Shown here: positions 35,338 through 43,957 of the stretch, piece after piece
Numbering within the stretch: the stretch's first letter is position 1
How the letters are laid out: each line of letters begins with the position of its first letter
NCBI GenBank assembly: GCA_004000035.1
Contig: RJAE01000001.1
Span: 207,729 to 271,728, forward strand
Source of the DNA: Arthrobacter sulfonylureivorans
GTDB taxonomy: Bacteria; Actinomycetota; Actinomycetes; Actinomycetales; Micrococcaceae
Direction: 5' to 3'
Length of the DNA stretch: 64,000 nucleotides
Made by a program: the position numbers and the translations under genes
Notes under the pieces: generated by a model
Told to the model about the DNA's origin: nothing
The model's input: the letters and a program-made list of their open reading frames with translations, nothing else
The model's database searches: none

Positions 35338-36141
35338 TCAGCTCGCGGCCGTCCATCCCAAGCGGATGGATACTTCTGCAGCGGCATGTTGCACGGCTTG
35401 GACCAGAGCGTCCCCGGTGCCGTTCTTGTGCACGCGGGACCGCGGCGCGGATATCGTAATGCAGCCAACCACCCTGCCCCGGTAATCGCGCACCGGAGCG
35501 GAGACCCCGAACTCCTCCTCGGTAGTCGAACCGTCATTGACTGCGTAGGCCTGGCGGGCGACTTCCTGCAGGTGGGCCGTGTGATCCAATGGCAGGCCGT
35601 CTCCTGGCGTGCGTACAATCCGTCCGGACTCGATCAGTTCGGTCGCGAGGGCCGGGGCCAGCTCCGCTAGGAAGACCCGCACCGAGGAACTCTCGAACTT
35701 GTTGTACCGGGTTCCGATCGTGGCAGTGTGTTTGACCTGGTACGGGCTGGCAACCTGCTCTACAACGATGGCCTCATGCCCATTCCAGACCGAGATCGCG
35801 CTGGTCTCCTGGGTGCTATCGGTTGACTGCTCCAAATAAGGAACCGCAGCACGGCGGACATCTAGGTCCGCCAGTAAAGGCCCGGACAGCGCAATGAGGC
35901 CCAAGCCGAGCCGGTACCGGCCCGTCTCTTCATCCCGTTGCGCATACCCGGCCTCTGTTAGACCGCTCAGAATGCGCGACACCGTGCTCTTGTGGAGGCC
36001 CACGCGCTGGGCAATCTCAGTCACACCCAGAACCGGATTCTGGACGGAAAAGGCTTCCAGCACGGCAAGACCATTCAATAGCGACGCCGCAGCCCCTTGG
36101 ACCTGCCCGTTGTCCTGCCTCGGCCTGCCTGCCATCTGCAT
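35338..36141 (-). CDS. IclR-family transcriptional regulator
   Basis: The protein is 267 residues. A winged helix-turn-helix (about 18-80: LGVTEIAQRVGLHKSTVSRIL) is followed by the IclR effector domain (about 95-262). It is the likely controller of the adjacent N-methylhydantoinase, amidase and permease genes. A 17-bp motif of the form GTTGCT-N5-AGCAA occurs upstream of both enzyme genes and also about 147 bases upstream of this gene, which points to autoregulation. It is convergent with the amidase and an IclR remnant. Confidence 0.9.
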   Translation of the reverse strand: MQMAGRPRQDNGQVQGAAASLLNGLAVLEAFSVQNPVLGVTEIAQRVGLHKSTVSRILSGLTEAGYAQRDEETGRYRLGLGLIALSGPLLADLDVRRAAVPYLEQSTDSTQETSAISVWNGHEAIVVEQVASPYQVKHTATIGTRYNKFESSSVRVFLAELAPALATELIESGRIVRTPGDGLPLDHTAHLQEVARQAYAVNDGSTTEEEFGVSAPVRDYRGRVVGCITISAPRSRVHKNGTGDALVQAVQHAAAEVSIRLGWTAAS

Positions 36142-36287
36142 CCTTTCGCGTGACCACCCGCCACTCTTCTGGCAATCATAAGCCGCGGTCCGGGCGCAGT
36201 GATGTACGATGCAGCGCCGGACCTGGTTTCAAGCCCGCCGAAACCGCATCGAACGGAACATGTACTGTTTCGGTAAACGATTGTATC

Positions 36288-36304
36288 GTTGCTGATAAAG
36301 CAAT
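36288..36304. promoter_or_regulatory. IclR-type operator candidate, iclR side
   Basis: GTTGCT-GATAA-AGCAAT keeps the arms of the amidase-side site while the spacer differs, as expected for a real recognition sequence rather than a chance duplicate. Confidence 0.5.
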
Positions 36305-36613
36305 TACATTGGATAATGAGCAACATTTTCTTGCTCTGTGCAACCCTGGCACTCGAAACCTCCTGCAGGTCCTTCCACGAAGAAGACCAAGCGGCCGTAT
36401 CCCGGGCCGCCGAGGTATCTCGGGAGCCGAAACGCCGATGACCGTGAGTATGTCCGAACGTGTTTCGCGCGAGCATGCCAAGGGACGCTTCGAAGGCTGA
36501 GAGGGCTTGGGGCAAGGCCACCAGCTGACCGTTCAGCCCGCTTCGTAAACTCGTGGCCGCAATCAAGTCGGTCAAAAGACTTAAGGCACCATTCTTGCCT
36601 GGCGTTGGATCCG

Positions 36614-36634
36614 CTCTGCGGGCGCCCCGCAGAG
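36614..36634 (-). terminator. Hairpin after the SCO1664-type gene
   Basis: CTCTGCGGG-CGC-CCCGCAGAG is a perfect 9-bp stem with 3-base loop, 47 bases beyond the stop at 36681. Confidence 0.55.
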
Positions 36635-36680
36635 GCCGGCTCAACGTCACACAACCCGCGAAGTCCCAGCCGTCATTCCC

Positions 36681-37448
36681 TTAGAACAACGGCCAGGGCA
36701 CCGCAGACATCTCACCGCTCGGAGCCGGAAACCGCCCTGCCAAGCGCAACCGGGCGCAGCGCGTGGCGAGCGATGCGATTTCTTCGTCGCTGAGCAACTC
36801 CGCCAGGTTTCGGCCCAGCTCACCGTGCAGTCCCTCGCTGACACGATCTACGCCGTCGCGCTCCTCGGCGGTGAGAGCGTCTCCCAGCCATCCCCACAGA
36901 ACCGTGCGCAGCTTGTGGTCACGGTGAAAGGTTAGGCCATGGTCCACGCCGTGCCGGTGTCCGTCCGTCATGGCAAGAATGTGGTCGCCTTTGCGGTCGG
37001 CGTTGTTGACGATGATGTCGAACACGGCCATGCGTCTGAGCGCCGGCGAGTCTTCGTGAACGAGGGCGATCACCTGTCCGTTCTCGTCTCGACCCTTGAG
37101 AACGTGTTTCCAGCCCGTCTCCGGCACCTGGTCAGCCGCGACCAGATTCACGGCGCTTTGGGCGGGGTCTTGCTCCTGCCAGAGCTGCACCATTCCTTCG
37201 CCCATCGGACCATCGCGCAGCCAAGTGTGCGGCACGACGTCCCAGCCGAAGGCCTGCGAGACCATGTAGGCGGCCACCTCCCGGTGAGCTAGGGTGCCGC
37301 GGGGAAAATCCCACAGCGGACTTTCGCCTGCTATCGGCTTATAGACGACCACCACGTCGCCGATGCTGCCCAGAAAAGTTGCATTTGAAGCCGTCGTGAT
37401 GCGGCCGGTGAGCGTCAGCTCGGTGGCCACCAGGTCCAACGCTGGCAT
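36681..37448 (-). CDS. SCO1664-family protein (PI3/4-kinase-like fold)
   Basis: The protein is 255 residues. It has the family features VVVVYKPIAGESPLWDFP (nucleotide-lobe lysine), DIIVNNADRKGDHIL (catalytic-loop-like) and VDHGLTFH (metal-site-like), giving a phosphatidylinositol-kinase-like arrangement. The biochemical role is unproven. In actinobacteria it is normally encoded with DUF3090 and a phosphatase-like protein, usually near mycothiol gene mshC; mshC is not in this window. Start and upstream stop overlap by one base (TGATG). Confidence 0.85.
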   Translation of the reverse strand: MPALDLVATELTLTGRITTASNATFLGSIGDVVVVYKPIAGESPLWDFPRGTLAHREVAAYMVSQAFGWDVVPHTWLRDGPMGEGMVQLWQEQDPAQSAVNLVAADQVPETGWKHVLKGRDENGQVIALVHEDSPALRRMAVFDIIVNNADRKGDHILAMTDGHRHGVDHGLTFHRDHKLRTVLWGWLGDALTAEERDGVDRVSEGLHGELGRNLAELLSDEEIASLATRCARLRLAGRFPAPSGEMSAVPWPLF

Positions 37449-37999
37449 CAGGCCTCAGGAAGGGTGCAGATGTGCCCGTCGGCGTCTATGGGGTAACCGC
37501 AGAGCGGGCACGTCGGACGTCCGGCGCCCACGATCTCCCGGGTGCGCTTGGCGAATGCGCGGGCGGTGCCGACCGGCAATCGCACCAGCAGCATTTCGGC
37601 CGCGTCAGGCTCGCCCTCATCAAGCGATTCGTCGTCGTCGGCATCGACATCGGTGATGGGGTAGGCCTCAATTACGACTTGGGCCGTCGTCGGGTCCCAA
37701 CCTAAGCTCATGGAGCCGGTGCGAAACTGCTCCTGAACGGCCTCGAGCTGGTCATTGTCGAAAAGTTCAATGGGTGTACTCGTGGGAACGCTGAAGGGGT
37801 TACCCTCGACGGTGATGAGCTGGTCGAGAATTTCGTCGATTTTCTCCGCGAGCAGAGCCGACTGCTGCTTCTCCAGGGCAATACTCACGATCTGCGTCCC
37901 CGAACGCACCTGCAGATAGAACGTACGCGCCCCCGGAAGGCCAATGGTGCCAACGACGACCCGATCAGGCCAGGCGAACTCGTGAACACGTGTAGGCAT
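37448..37999 (-). CDS. DUF3090 family protein
   Basis: The protein is 183 residues. The N-terminal part has HEFAWPDRVVVGTIGLPG and RTFYLQVR, and the C-terminus has a zinc-ribbon-like CPLCGYPIDADGHICTLPE. Function is unknown. It is the middle gene of the conserved actinobacterial trio with the SCO1664-type protein and the histidine-phosphatase-type protein: same strand, 24 bases after the latter and overlapping the former. Confidence 0.9.
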   Translation of the reverse strand: MPTRVHEFAWPDRVVVGTIGLPGARTFYLQVRSGTQIVSIALEKQQSALLAEKIDEILDQLITVEGNPFSVPTSTPIELFDNDQLEAVQEQFRTGSMSLGWDPTTAQVVIEAYPITDVDADDDESLDEGEPDAAEMLLVRLPVGTARAFAKRTREIVGAGRPTCPLCGYPIDADGHICTLPEA

Positions 38000-38023
38000 G
38001 TCAATATTTTAGGCACATGAGGT

Positions 38024-38716
38024 TCATGGCGCCTTTTGCCCTGCACCGCCGCCCACCGGGGTATCGCCAGATTGGATGCCCTTCGACAGCCACGACAGAT
38101 CACCGGCGTCGGTGTTGGTCGCGTAGACGCTTGGTCGACTAGCGCCGTAGCGAACGATCGATACGGACCCTGGGCCCACATTAAGACGCTGGAACAGGTC
38201 AAGGTGCATGCCGAGCGCGTCAGCGAGGATTGACTTGATGATGTCACCATGACTCACCGCAACCCACACGGCGCCTGGCCCGTAATCGGCTTCGAAGGCT
38301 GCATCGTGACGTCGAATCGCTGCCACCGACCGGGCCTGCATCGCGGCCAGGGATTCACCGCCGGGAAAAACGACGGCGGACGGTTGCGACTGCACAACCG
38401 GCCACAAATCCTCGGTCGCGAGATCACTGAGCGTGCGGCCCTGCCACTGGCCGTAATCGCACTCGGTGAGAGCCGGATCGACCGGCGCGTACGGCGTGCC
38501 AGCCTGACGTTCGAGGATGAACTGGGTGGTCTGCCGACAACGCTCCAGAGGGCTCGACACCACCCCGACTACGGGCACGGCCGCGAGCCGGTCTCCGGTC
38601 AGGGCCGCCTGGTCACGCCCGACCTGGTCCAGGCAGACGCCGTCTGCCCGACCGGCCAGCAGTCCAGTGGCATTGGCTGTGGTGCGGCCATGCCGCACGA
38701 GAATAACTGTCGCCAT
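38024..38716 (-). CDS. MSMEG_4193-type histidine phosphatase superfamily protein
   Basis: The protein is 230 residues. The RHG motif VRHGRTTAN carries the phospho-acceptor His8, and the second histidine is in AVSHGDIIKSILADAL. ECDYGQWQGRTLSDL is the usual specificity segment. It is probably a phosphatase, annotated in relatives as putative phosphomutase. It is the first gene of the conserved trio. Confidence 0.9.
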   Translation of the reverse strand: MATVILVRHGRTTANATGLLAGRADGVCLDQVGRDQAALTGDRLAAVPVVGVVSSPLERCRQTTQFILERQAGTPYAPVDPALTECDYGQWQGRTLSDLATEDLWPVVQSQPSAVVFPGGESLAAMQARSVAAIRRHDAAFEADYGPGAVWVAVSHGDIIKSILADALGMHLDLFQRLNVGPGSVSIVRYGASRPSVYATNTDAGDLSWLSKGIQSGDTPVGGGAGQKAP

Positions 38717-38977
38717 CCACCCAGCCTAACCACCCGCTCGATGGCGGTGTGAACCGCACAGGATCGCGCGTCGAACAGGCAAATAAAGCATTCATGGATG
38801 GACAGACCAACGTGAGGTCTGCGTCCACGTCGAACTGTGGACAAAGTTTGACTGGGTGTGTACCTATTGAAGGGCCGAACAGCAGGCGGGCGTGCTTACC
38901 GGATCTGTCGGTGAGTTCTAGCCGGTTCCCACGGCTTCGGGCACATCCACCATCCACGCGCGGACTCTGGAGGCACG

Positions 38978-39319
38978 TTGAAGCTCTTGCTGACCTCAGG
39001 TGGCGTGACGAACCCGAGCATTCACTCTGCGCTCGTGCAGCTTCTCGACAAGCCGGTCGCCCAGTGCCGCGCCCTGGTCGTCCCGACAGCGCAGTGGGGT
39101 CACCCGATGTGCGGACCGGCATCGGTGCGGGGCCTCCTGGCTGCCGAGCACGACTTCCGTCATTTATCCGGCCTGGGCTGGGCGTCGCTCGGCGTTCTCG
39201 AGCTCACCGCGCTGCCCACCATCGGCGCGGAGCAAGGGCGCCCGCTGCCATCTCCCGCTCAAGATCCGAAGCGTGTACACGTTCGAGCCCGATGCGGCTC
39301 TCAAGGAGTAGTTGGTTGA
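38978..39319 (+). pseudogene. Peptidase E (S51), N-terminal remnant
   Basis: The start KLLLTSGGVTNPSIHSALV and PTAQWGHPMCGPASV, LGWASLGVLELTALPTI match the first ~80 residues of alpha-aspartyl dipeptidase E. After about 39230 the frame no longer resembles the family and the Ser-His-Glu catalytic part is absent. It is a truncated gene; the ATG may still be translated. Confidence 0.75.
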
Positions 39320-39561
39320 TCGTCAGAGTCCCGGGGGAATCACTGGGATCTAAACTGCGTTGGCAGGTCGCGGCGCCGTCGTCGGAGGTGTGACACTGCT
39401 TCACCGTTTTCCTCGCTTTGCCTGCTGGTCGGTCGGTCGTCCCCTATGAAGCGGAATGATGAGCTAATTTGGTCGTCAATTTCAAGGGGTATGGAGGGGG
39501 TCAGGGCAACGAGGGATGCGAATGAGACTTCAGGTTGCGCCTCTTAGGGTTCGTTGGTGAA

Positions 39562-39610
39562 GTTCGCCGACTGCCCCTTGCCTCACAAGCGTGGACCACG
39601 CGCGGAGCGG
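39562..39610. repeat. Dispersed ~50-bp repeat, copy 1
   Basis: GTTCGCCGACTGCCCC, TTGCCTCACAAGC and CGCGGAGCGG recur at 50450-50505 with small differences. Each copy lies about 40 bases beyond the stop of a minus-strand gene. It is probably a mobile-element end or remnant. Confidence 0.5.
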
Positions 39611-39653
39611 AATGACGCTGGACACAACCTCGCAGCCTGTGATGCCCCGTCCA

Positions 39654-40286
39654 TCAACTCTTGGAGCCGGTGAGTGCGAGTGCGCCGCCAAGTCCGATCA
39701 TCATCCCGCCGCCGGCGCCGGAAAGAGTGGAGATTCGTCGTGGTGATTTGGCGAACCATGCACGAGCGGTGCCTGCGGCCAGGGCCCATGCGCTGTCGCA
39801 GACGAGCGCGATTGCCTGAAAAGTCAGCCCGAGAAGGAGCAATTGCGCCCAAACCGCGCCCGCGGCGGGGTCGACGAATTGCGGCAGCACGGCGAGGAAG
39901 AACGCGAGGGTTTTGGGGTTGGTGAAACCGACGATGAAACCTTGGCGCAGCAGCTTCCAGGAGGATGACGGGACGCCCGATGTTCCTGATACGCGCGCGT
40001 GGCGGTGCCGGATGGCCTGGATACCGAGCCAGACGAGGTAAAGACCACCAGCGATTTTGAGGACGGTGAACGCGATGACAGAGGCCGCGACGATCGCGCC
40101 GACACCAAAGGCGACAGCAAGGATGGCGGGGATGATCCCGAGAGAGTTGCCTGCGACGCTGAGGACTCCCGCCCGGCGGCCGAAGGCGATGGACCGTCCG
40201 ATCGTGAAGAGCACACTGGGACCGGGAATCAGGATGATGACCGCCGCCGTGGCTGCGAAGGCGACGAAGTTCTCCAAGGAAAGCAT
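39654..40286 (-). CDS. LysE-family amino acid exporter
   Basis: The protein is 210 residues with six hydrophobic helices. The LysE/RhtB signature PGPSVLFTIGRSIAFGRRAG and GFTNPKTLAFFLAVLPQFV are present. It exports amino acids or homoserine lactone-like solutes; the substrate is unknown. ATG 40286 is used (AAGGAAAG on the wrong side for this strand, so start support is homology only). The frame upstream to 40532 is rejected. Confidence 0.88.
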   Translation of the reverse strand: MLSLENFVAFAATAAVIILIPGPSVLFTIGRSIAFGRRAGVLSVAGNSLGIIPAILAVAFGVGAIVAASVIAFTVLKIAGGLYLVWLGIQAIRHRHARVSGTSGVPSSSWKLLRQGFIVGFTNPKTLAFFLAVLPQFVDPAAGAVWAQLLLLGLTFQAIALVCDSAWALAAGTARAWFAKSPRRISTLSGAGGGMMIGLGGALALTGSKS

Positions 40287-40640
40287 GGATGAACCATACT
40301 CCCGGTCCGTTCCAGTCGTGCCTTCAAAGTTTGATAGTGCAATCAGCTGTCGCCTACCGACGACGGCTGGTCCCGGCGGCCTTGACCGAACGAACACGAC
40401 CCAAAGTGATACGGGAGCCCAGGTCGCCGGGAGCCGCTCTATGCCCAGATGCCCACGGCATCGGCGCCGGATGGGTGCGCATCCCAATGCGATCGAAGAC
40501 CACCCTGAGCGATCTTGGCGGTTTTCTGGCACCTATCTAAAATAAAGCGGCTGTGGTAACTTCTGCGTGGGTTAGGAGTTCCTCACGCGATTGCCTCCCG
40601 ATCCGGCTCCTGATACCGCCTTTCGAAAGCAGAGGCGACG
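40287..40640. other. Gap without recognised gene
   Basis: TTGACC at about 40382 has a weak -10 partner. Otherwise nothing is seen. Confidence 0.4.
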
Positions 40641-40913
40641 ATGGCAACCCTATTGATCTTTCACGAGGTCGACGACGTCGACCACTGGCTCAGTTCACCG
40701 CGGCGCCAGGAACTCTTCGGACCGTTGGGCATGACTGTCCGGACGTTTGTGGACCCGGAGAAAAGCAACCGCGTTGGGCTGATCGTAGAAGTCCCAGCCA
40801 TGGACACGTTCCAGCGAATGATGGAGTCCGAAGCCGCGGCTGACGCCATGAAATTCGACGGCGTACGCCCCGACACGATCCGGGTGCTGGTCGAACCCGA
40901 GCGCAACCGCTGA
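40641..40913 (+). CDS. Hypothetical 90-aa protein, dimeric alpha-beta barrel-like
   Basis: The pattern of two beta-alpha-beta units (ATLLIFHEVDDVDHWL, VGLIVEVPAMDTFQRMM) resembles small ABM/cyclase-like proteins. There are no conserved catalytic residues that I can name. GCAGAGGCG precedes the ATG. Similar in size and style to the 98-residue protein at 49606, with which it shares no clear sequence identity. It stands alone between LysE and PucR genes. Confidence 0.6.
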   Translation: MATLLIFHEVDDVDHWLSSPRRQELFGPLGMTVRTFVDPEKSNRVGLIVEVPAMDTFQRMMESEAAADAMKFDGVRPDTIRVLVEPERNR

Positions 40914-41258
40914 CTACCGGACGTAATGCGGGCCGATCGTCACTTTTGAATATGCAACTGCGCCGCTAGATCCTGTTCGTGCAGTGCAGTGCAAAAGATG
41001 CCCCACCGGCGTGAGCCGGCCGGGCAGCGGTGGGTTCAGCAGTGGTATAGCTGATTCAACCCCTGGATTCGCGTGACCGCGGGGAACTGCACTCGGCTGA
41101 TATCTAGTTAGTTGCGCCGTGGGACCCATTCCGGCGCTTGGTTCACCGGATGGGTTGGGTACAGGTGCGTCGAGGCACTCAGCCCGCGGTGCCTGGTCTT
41201 ACCATCTGGCGGATCGGAGCCTAAGCGAAGGTTCCCGGCGATGTCCGGTGGCTGGACT
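40914..41258. other. Gap without recognised gene
   Basis: I see no ORF, repeat or strong hairpin that can be supported. Confidence 0.4.
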
Positions 41259-42812
41259 TCAGTTGCTCGCCGGCGGCTGAACGCCCGTCTTGGCCTCCAC
41301 CTTGGGTCGCGCGCCGCGGCCTTCGGTCAGGCGTACCGCCATGAGGCAGGTCATCTGTCCTTCGAGTGTGTCCAGACGCAGTCGGAGCAAGGACTCAAGT
41401 TTCCGAAGCCGCTGAGCGAGGGTGTTTCGATGGATGAAGAGTTTCTCGCATGCCCGTGATGGCTGGCAGTCGCTGTCCAGATACGTTTTGAGCGTGTCCA
41501 AGAGGTGCCCTGAATGTTTTCGGTCATGGGCCACGATTGGCGAGAGAAGCTTGCGGGCGCCGCCGAGTGCACCGTGGCCGGCAGCCGCGGCCAGGAGGGC
41601 ATCGATACTGAGTTCGGGGGCCGTGACCGGCTCCGTTACGTGGTGTATCAGCTCGGTCGCAGCGCAGATACCCAGACGCAACTCGTCCAGACTCTCGCAC
41701 GGACCCTTGAGTACCACTGCCTGATTCCGGGCCAGTGATCGGAAGTTCTCCGTCAGAAACGACGCCATACTCCCGCCGCTGGCGGCCTGAAGCAGGTCCG
41801 GGGTTGGCCCCTGGGCCAACGCGACGACAGCGCCGTCCAGAACAATGACCCGAAGCTCCTCGAATGCATCCTGAAGCATCAGGCGTATCTTCCAGACATT
41901 CGCCGGGCCGTCTTCGGCCAGCGCTGCTACTACGGCCAGAGTCGGGCGTTTTTCGTCCAGACCGGTCGAGCGGAAGGTGCGGGCGAATTCCTGCCACCCG
42001 ATCCCTTGCCAATCGGCGGCTTGTGAGAGGAGCGATTGAAGCTCGGGTTGCCGGTAGGACGCCGTTTGCAGGGCACTTCTCAGCTGCACTGCAATGATGG
42101 AGGCCGCAGGCGCCAGCAGGGCAGACAAGGGTTCGTCCCGGGCGCTCCGGTGTACGACAAGCTGGAACGAGTCACCGCCGCCCATCGGGAGCGGGACGCT
42201 TCGGTCATCGTCACCGTTGGTGGCAGCCCGGCGCAGATCCTCGTTGGTCCAACGGGAAGTGCCGGGCGATTGGGCGATGACGGAACCGCCGCCGTCGACT
42301 ATCGCCACCGGACCCCCGACTGCCTTTCCAACCTCGCCGAGCATGCTGCGCACGGAAGATGTTGTGGCAGCATGCCGGGAGCAGGCATCCGCGAGCTCCC
42401 ATGAGCGGGTCCGTACGGTGAAATGTTCGGCCTGCAGCACATTCGTGAGGTGGCGGTGGACCTGCAGGAAGGAGACAGAGTGGGGAATTTCCAAGAGGGG
42501 AACGTCGAAGTTGATGGCCGCTTTGACCAAGCCTGGAGGTATGAGGTGATGGGCGACTCCCGTTCCGAAGGCAATAGCCGCAACGGGAACGCTGGCAAGC
42601 CGCTCGACGTAGGCGGACCACGTTCGGTCCTCCTCGATGTTCATGCCGACGCCGTTGGTGCACAGGAGGACGTTCGGGGTCAGGAGCGGCGTGGGATCCA
42701 AGATCTCCGTAGGTGCGCACCAGCTGATCCTGCGCTCAAGCCGACCGGGGGAAGACGGCGTATGGAGGCGTAACTGGAGGGCAGCGTCCGCTAGCAAGTC
42801 AGCGACGATCAT
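41259..42812 (-). CDS. PucR-family transcriptional regulator
   Basis: The protein is 517 residues. The N-terminal PucR domain (about 1-125) begins VADLLADAALQLRLH. A middle GGDEF-like/degenerate region follows, and the C-terminal helix-turn-helix of the PucR type (about 425-495) has LFIHRNTLAQRLRKLESLL. PucR proteins activate purine, amino acid or amide catabolism genes. It is divergent from the pxpA operon by 119 bases and probably controls it. AAAGGAAT precedes the ATG. A perfect palindrome lies between the two starts. Confidence 0.9.
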   Translation of the reverse strand: MIVADLLADAALQLRLHTPSSPGRLERRISWCAPTEILDPTPLLTPNVLLCTNGVGMNIEEDRTWSAYVERLASVPVAAIAFGTGVAHHLIPPGLVKAAINFDVPLLEIPHSVSFLQVHRHLTNVLQAEHFTVRTRSWELADACSRHAATTSSVRSMLGEVGKAVGGPVAIVDGGGSVIAQSPGTSRWTNEDLRRAATNGDDDRSVPLPMGGGDSFQLVVHRSARDEPLSALLAPAASIIAVQLRSALQTASYRQPELQSLLSQAADWQGIGWQEFARTFRSTGLDEKRPTLAVVAALAEDGPANVWKIRLMLQDAFEELRVIVLDGAVVALAQGPTPDLLQAASGGSMASFLTENFRSLARNQAVVLKGPCESLDELRLGICAATELIHHVTEPVTAPELSIDALLAAAAGHGALGGARKLLSPIVAHDRKHSGHLLDTLKTYLDSDCQPSRACEKLFIHRNTLAQRLRKLESLLRLRLDTLEGQMTCLMAVRLTEGRGARPKVEAKTGVQPPASN

Positions 42813-42855
42813 GAGGATTCCTTTGCTTGCACCTGCTTCAAGTTTATGTGCGGGT

Positions 42856-42869
42856 TGCCCACTTGGGCA
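42856..42869. promoter_or_regulatory. Palindrome in the PucR / pxpA divergent region
   Basis: TGCCCA-CT-TGGGCA is a perfect 6+6 inverted repeat roughly midway between the two divergent starts. It is a candidate PucR operator. Identity of the binder is inferred from position. Confidence 0.4.
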
Positions 42870-42931
42870 GGCCGGATGTTGGGCGCCTGCCTACTTCCAT
42901 GCCGGACCGGGAGGCCCATAGGGTGGGTGCC

Positions 42932-43702
42932 ATGCCGCAACCTGTGATGGCGGGTCGACGTCTGACGCTCAACTCGGACTTGGGCGAATCCCTGGGCCTG
43001 CATTCCTTTGGGAATGACCCTCAACTGATGGACATAATCGACGTGGCCAACGTTGCCTGCGGTTTCCACTCAGGGGATCCGGACACGATGGCCGCGAGTG
43101 TGGAGGCGGCAGGCGAACACGGCGTGAAGATCGGGGCCCATCCCGGATTGCCGGATCTGGTGGGATTCGGGCGCCGTGAGATGAGGCTGACCGGCGCGGA
43201 GGTGGAGAGTCTGCTCCTGTATCAGGTCGGGGCGCTGACGGCGTTTTTGAAGCGGTACGGCCTGGAGCTCAATCACATCAAGCCGCATGGCTCGCTCTAC
43301 GGCATGCTTGCCCGCGACGCCGGGCTCATGGAGGCCGCGGTGAGGGTGTCAACCCTATACAGCGTTCCTTTCTACGGCCTGGCGGGAACTGAGCACCAGA
43401 AGGTATGCGACCAATTCGGCGTTCCCTTCGTCGGGGAACTGTACGTTGACCTGAACTATGGACCCCGGGGTGAACTGCTGATCCAGCGCCGGCCCGAACC
43501 CACCAATCCGGCGGCGGCCGGGAACCGCGTGCGCCGGGTTCTGAACGAGGGGGTGGTTGAAGCGGTGGATGGAACGCTGCTCAACATCAGTTTTGAAAGT
43601 GTCTGTGTGCACTCGGATGCTCCGAACGCCGTCGAGGTAGCGGCGGCCGTGCGCGAAGCGCTGTCGTCAAACGCCTCCACTGCCGCTCCCAGCGCCTCCT
43701 GA
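42932..43702 (+). CDS. pxpA: LamB/YcsF family hydrolase (5-oxoprolinase subunit A)
   Basis: The protein is 256 residues. Family motifs: LNSDLGESLG, ANVACGFHSGDP, IGAHPGLPD, GFGRREM and HIKPHGSLYG, the conserved Asp/His/Lys set of the LamB/YcsF TIM-like barrel. In 5-oxoprolinase PxpABC this subunit opens the lactam ring after ATP-dependent activation. The start ATG 42932 lies 7 bases after TAGGGT (42919-42924), possibly leaderless; ATG 42947 is an alternative. It is the first gene of a tightly packed five-gene operon with biotin-enzyme subunits. Confidence 0.9.
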   Translation: MPQPVMAGRRLTLNSDLGESLGLHSFGNDPQLMDIIDVANVACGFHSGDPDTMAASVEAAGEHGVKIGAHPGLPDLVGFGRREMRLTGAEVESLLLYQVGALTAFLKRYGLELNHIKPHGSLYGMLARDAGLMEAAVRVSTLYSVPFYGLAGTEHQKVCDQFGVPFVGELYVDLNYGPRGELLIQRRPEPTNPAAAGNRVRRVLNEGVVEAVDGTLLNISFESVCVHSDAPNAVEVAAAVREALSSNASTAAPSAS

Positions 43703-43715
43703 AAGGGGTTCCCCT

Positions 43716-43955
43716 GTGGCTGATATCCTCTCGCCGCTGCCCGGCATTTTCTACCGCAAGCCCGGACCGGACAAGGCGCCCTACGTCAACGAAGGCGACC
43801 ATGTCGACGTCGGCCAAACCGTCGGCATGGTCGAAGTCATGAAGCAGTTCACAGAGGTCCGCAGTGATGCCGCCGGCACGATTGATCATTTCCATATTGA
43901 GGACGGTGGCACCGTGAATCCCGGGGAAGCCATAGCGACGGTCAGCGAGGGGTGA
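43716..43955 (+). CDS. Biotinyl carrier protein (acetyl-CoA carboxylase BCCP-like)
   Basis: The 79-residue single biotinyl domain has attachment lysine K43 in EVMKQF, a variant of the usual EAMKM with Val and Gln. It carries carboxybiotin between the biotin carboxylase encoded next and a carboxyltransferase. The domain lacks the long N-terminal region of true AccB. GTG 43716 is the start, 13 bases after pxpA. Its stop is 2 bases before the ATG of the carboxylase gene. The association with pxp genes suggests a dedicated carboxylase. Confidence 0.85.
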   Translation: MADILSPLPGIFYRKPGPDKAPYVNEGDHVDVGQTVGMVEVMKQFTEVRSDAAGTIDHFHIEDGGTVNPGEAIATVSEG

Positions 43956-43957
43956 CG

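Larger units (their letters stand above)
36142..36680. other. Region upstream of iclR; no gene seen
   Basis: It contains the operator at 36288-36304, a second perfect inverted repeat AACGAT-TGT-ATCGTT (36276-36290) overlapping it, and a terminator-like hairpin at 36614-36634. Frames across 36330-36500 are short and interrupted, possibly decayed coding DNA. Confidence 0.4.

Noticed and set aside
38978-39319. Peptidase E as an intact gene
   Set aside because: Homology ends after about 80 residues and the catalytic part is missing, so it is listed as a pseudogene.
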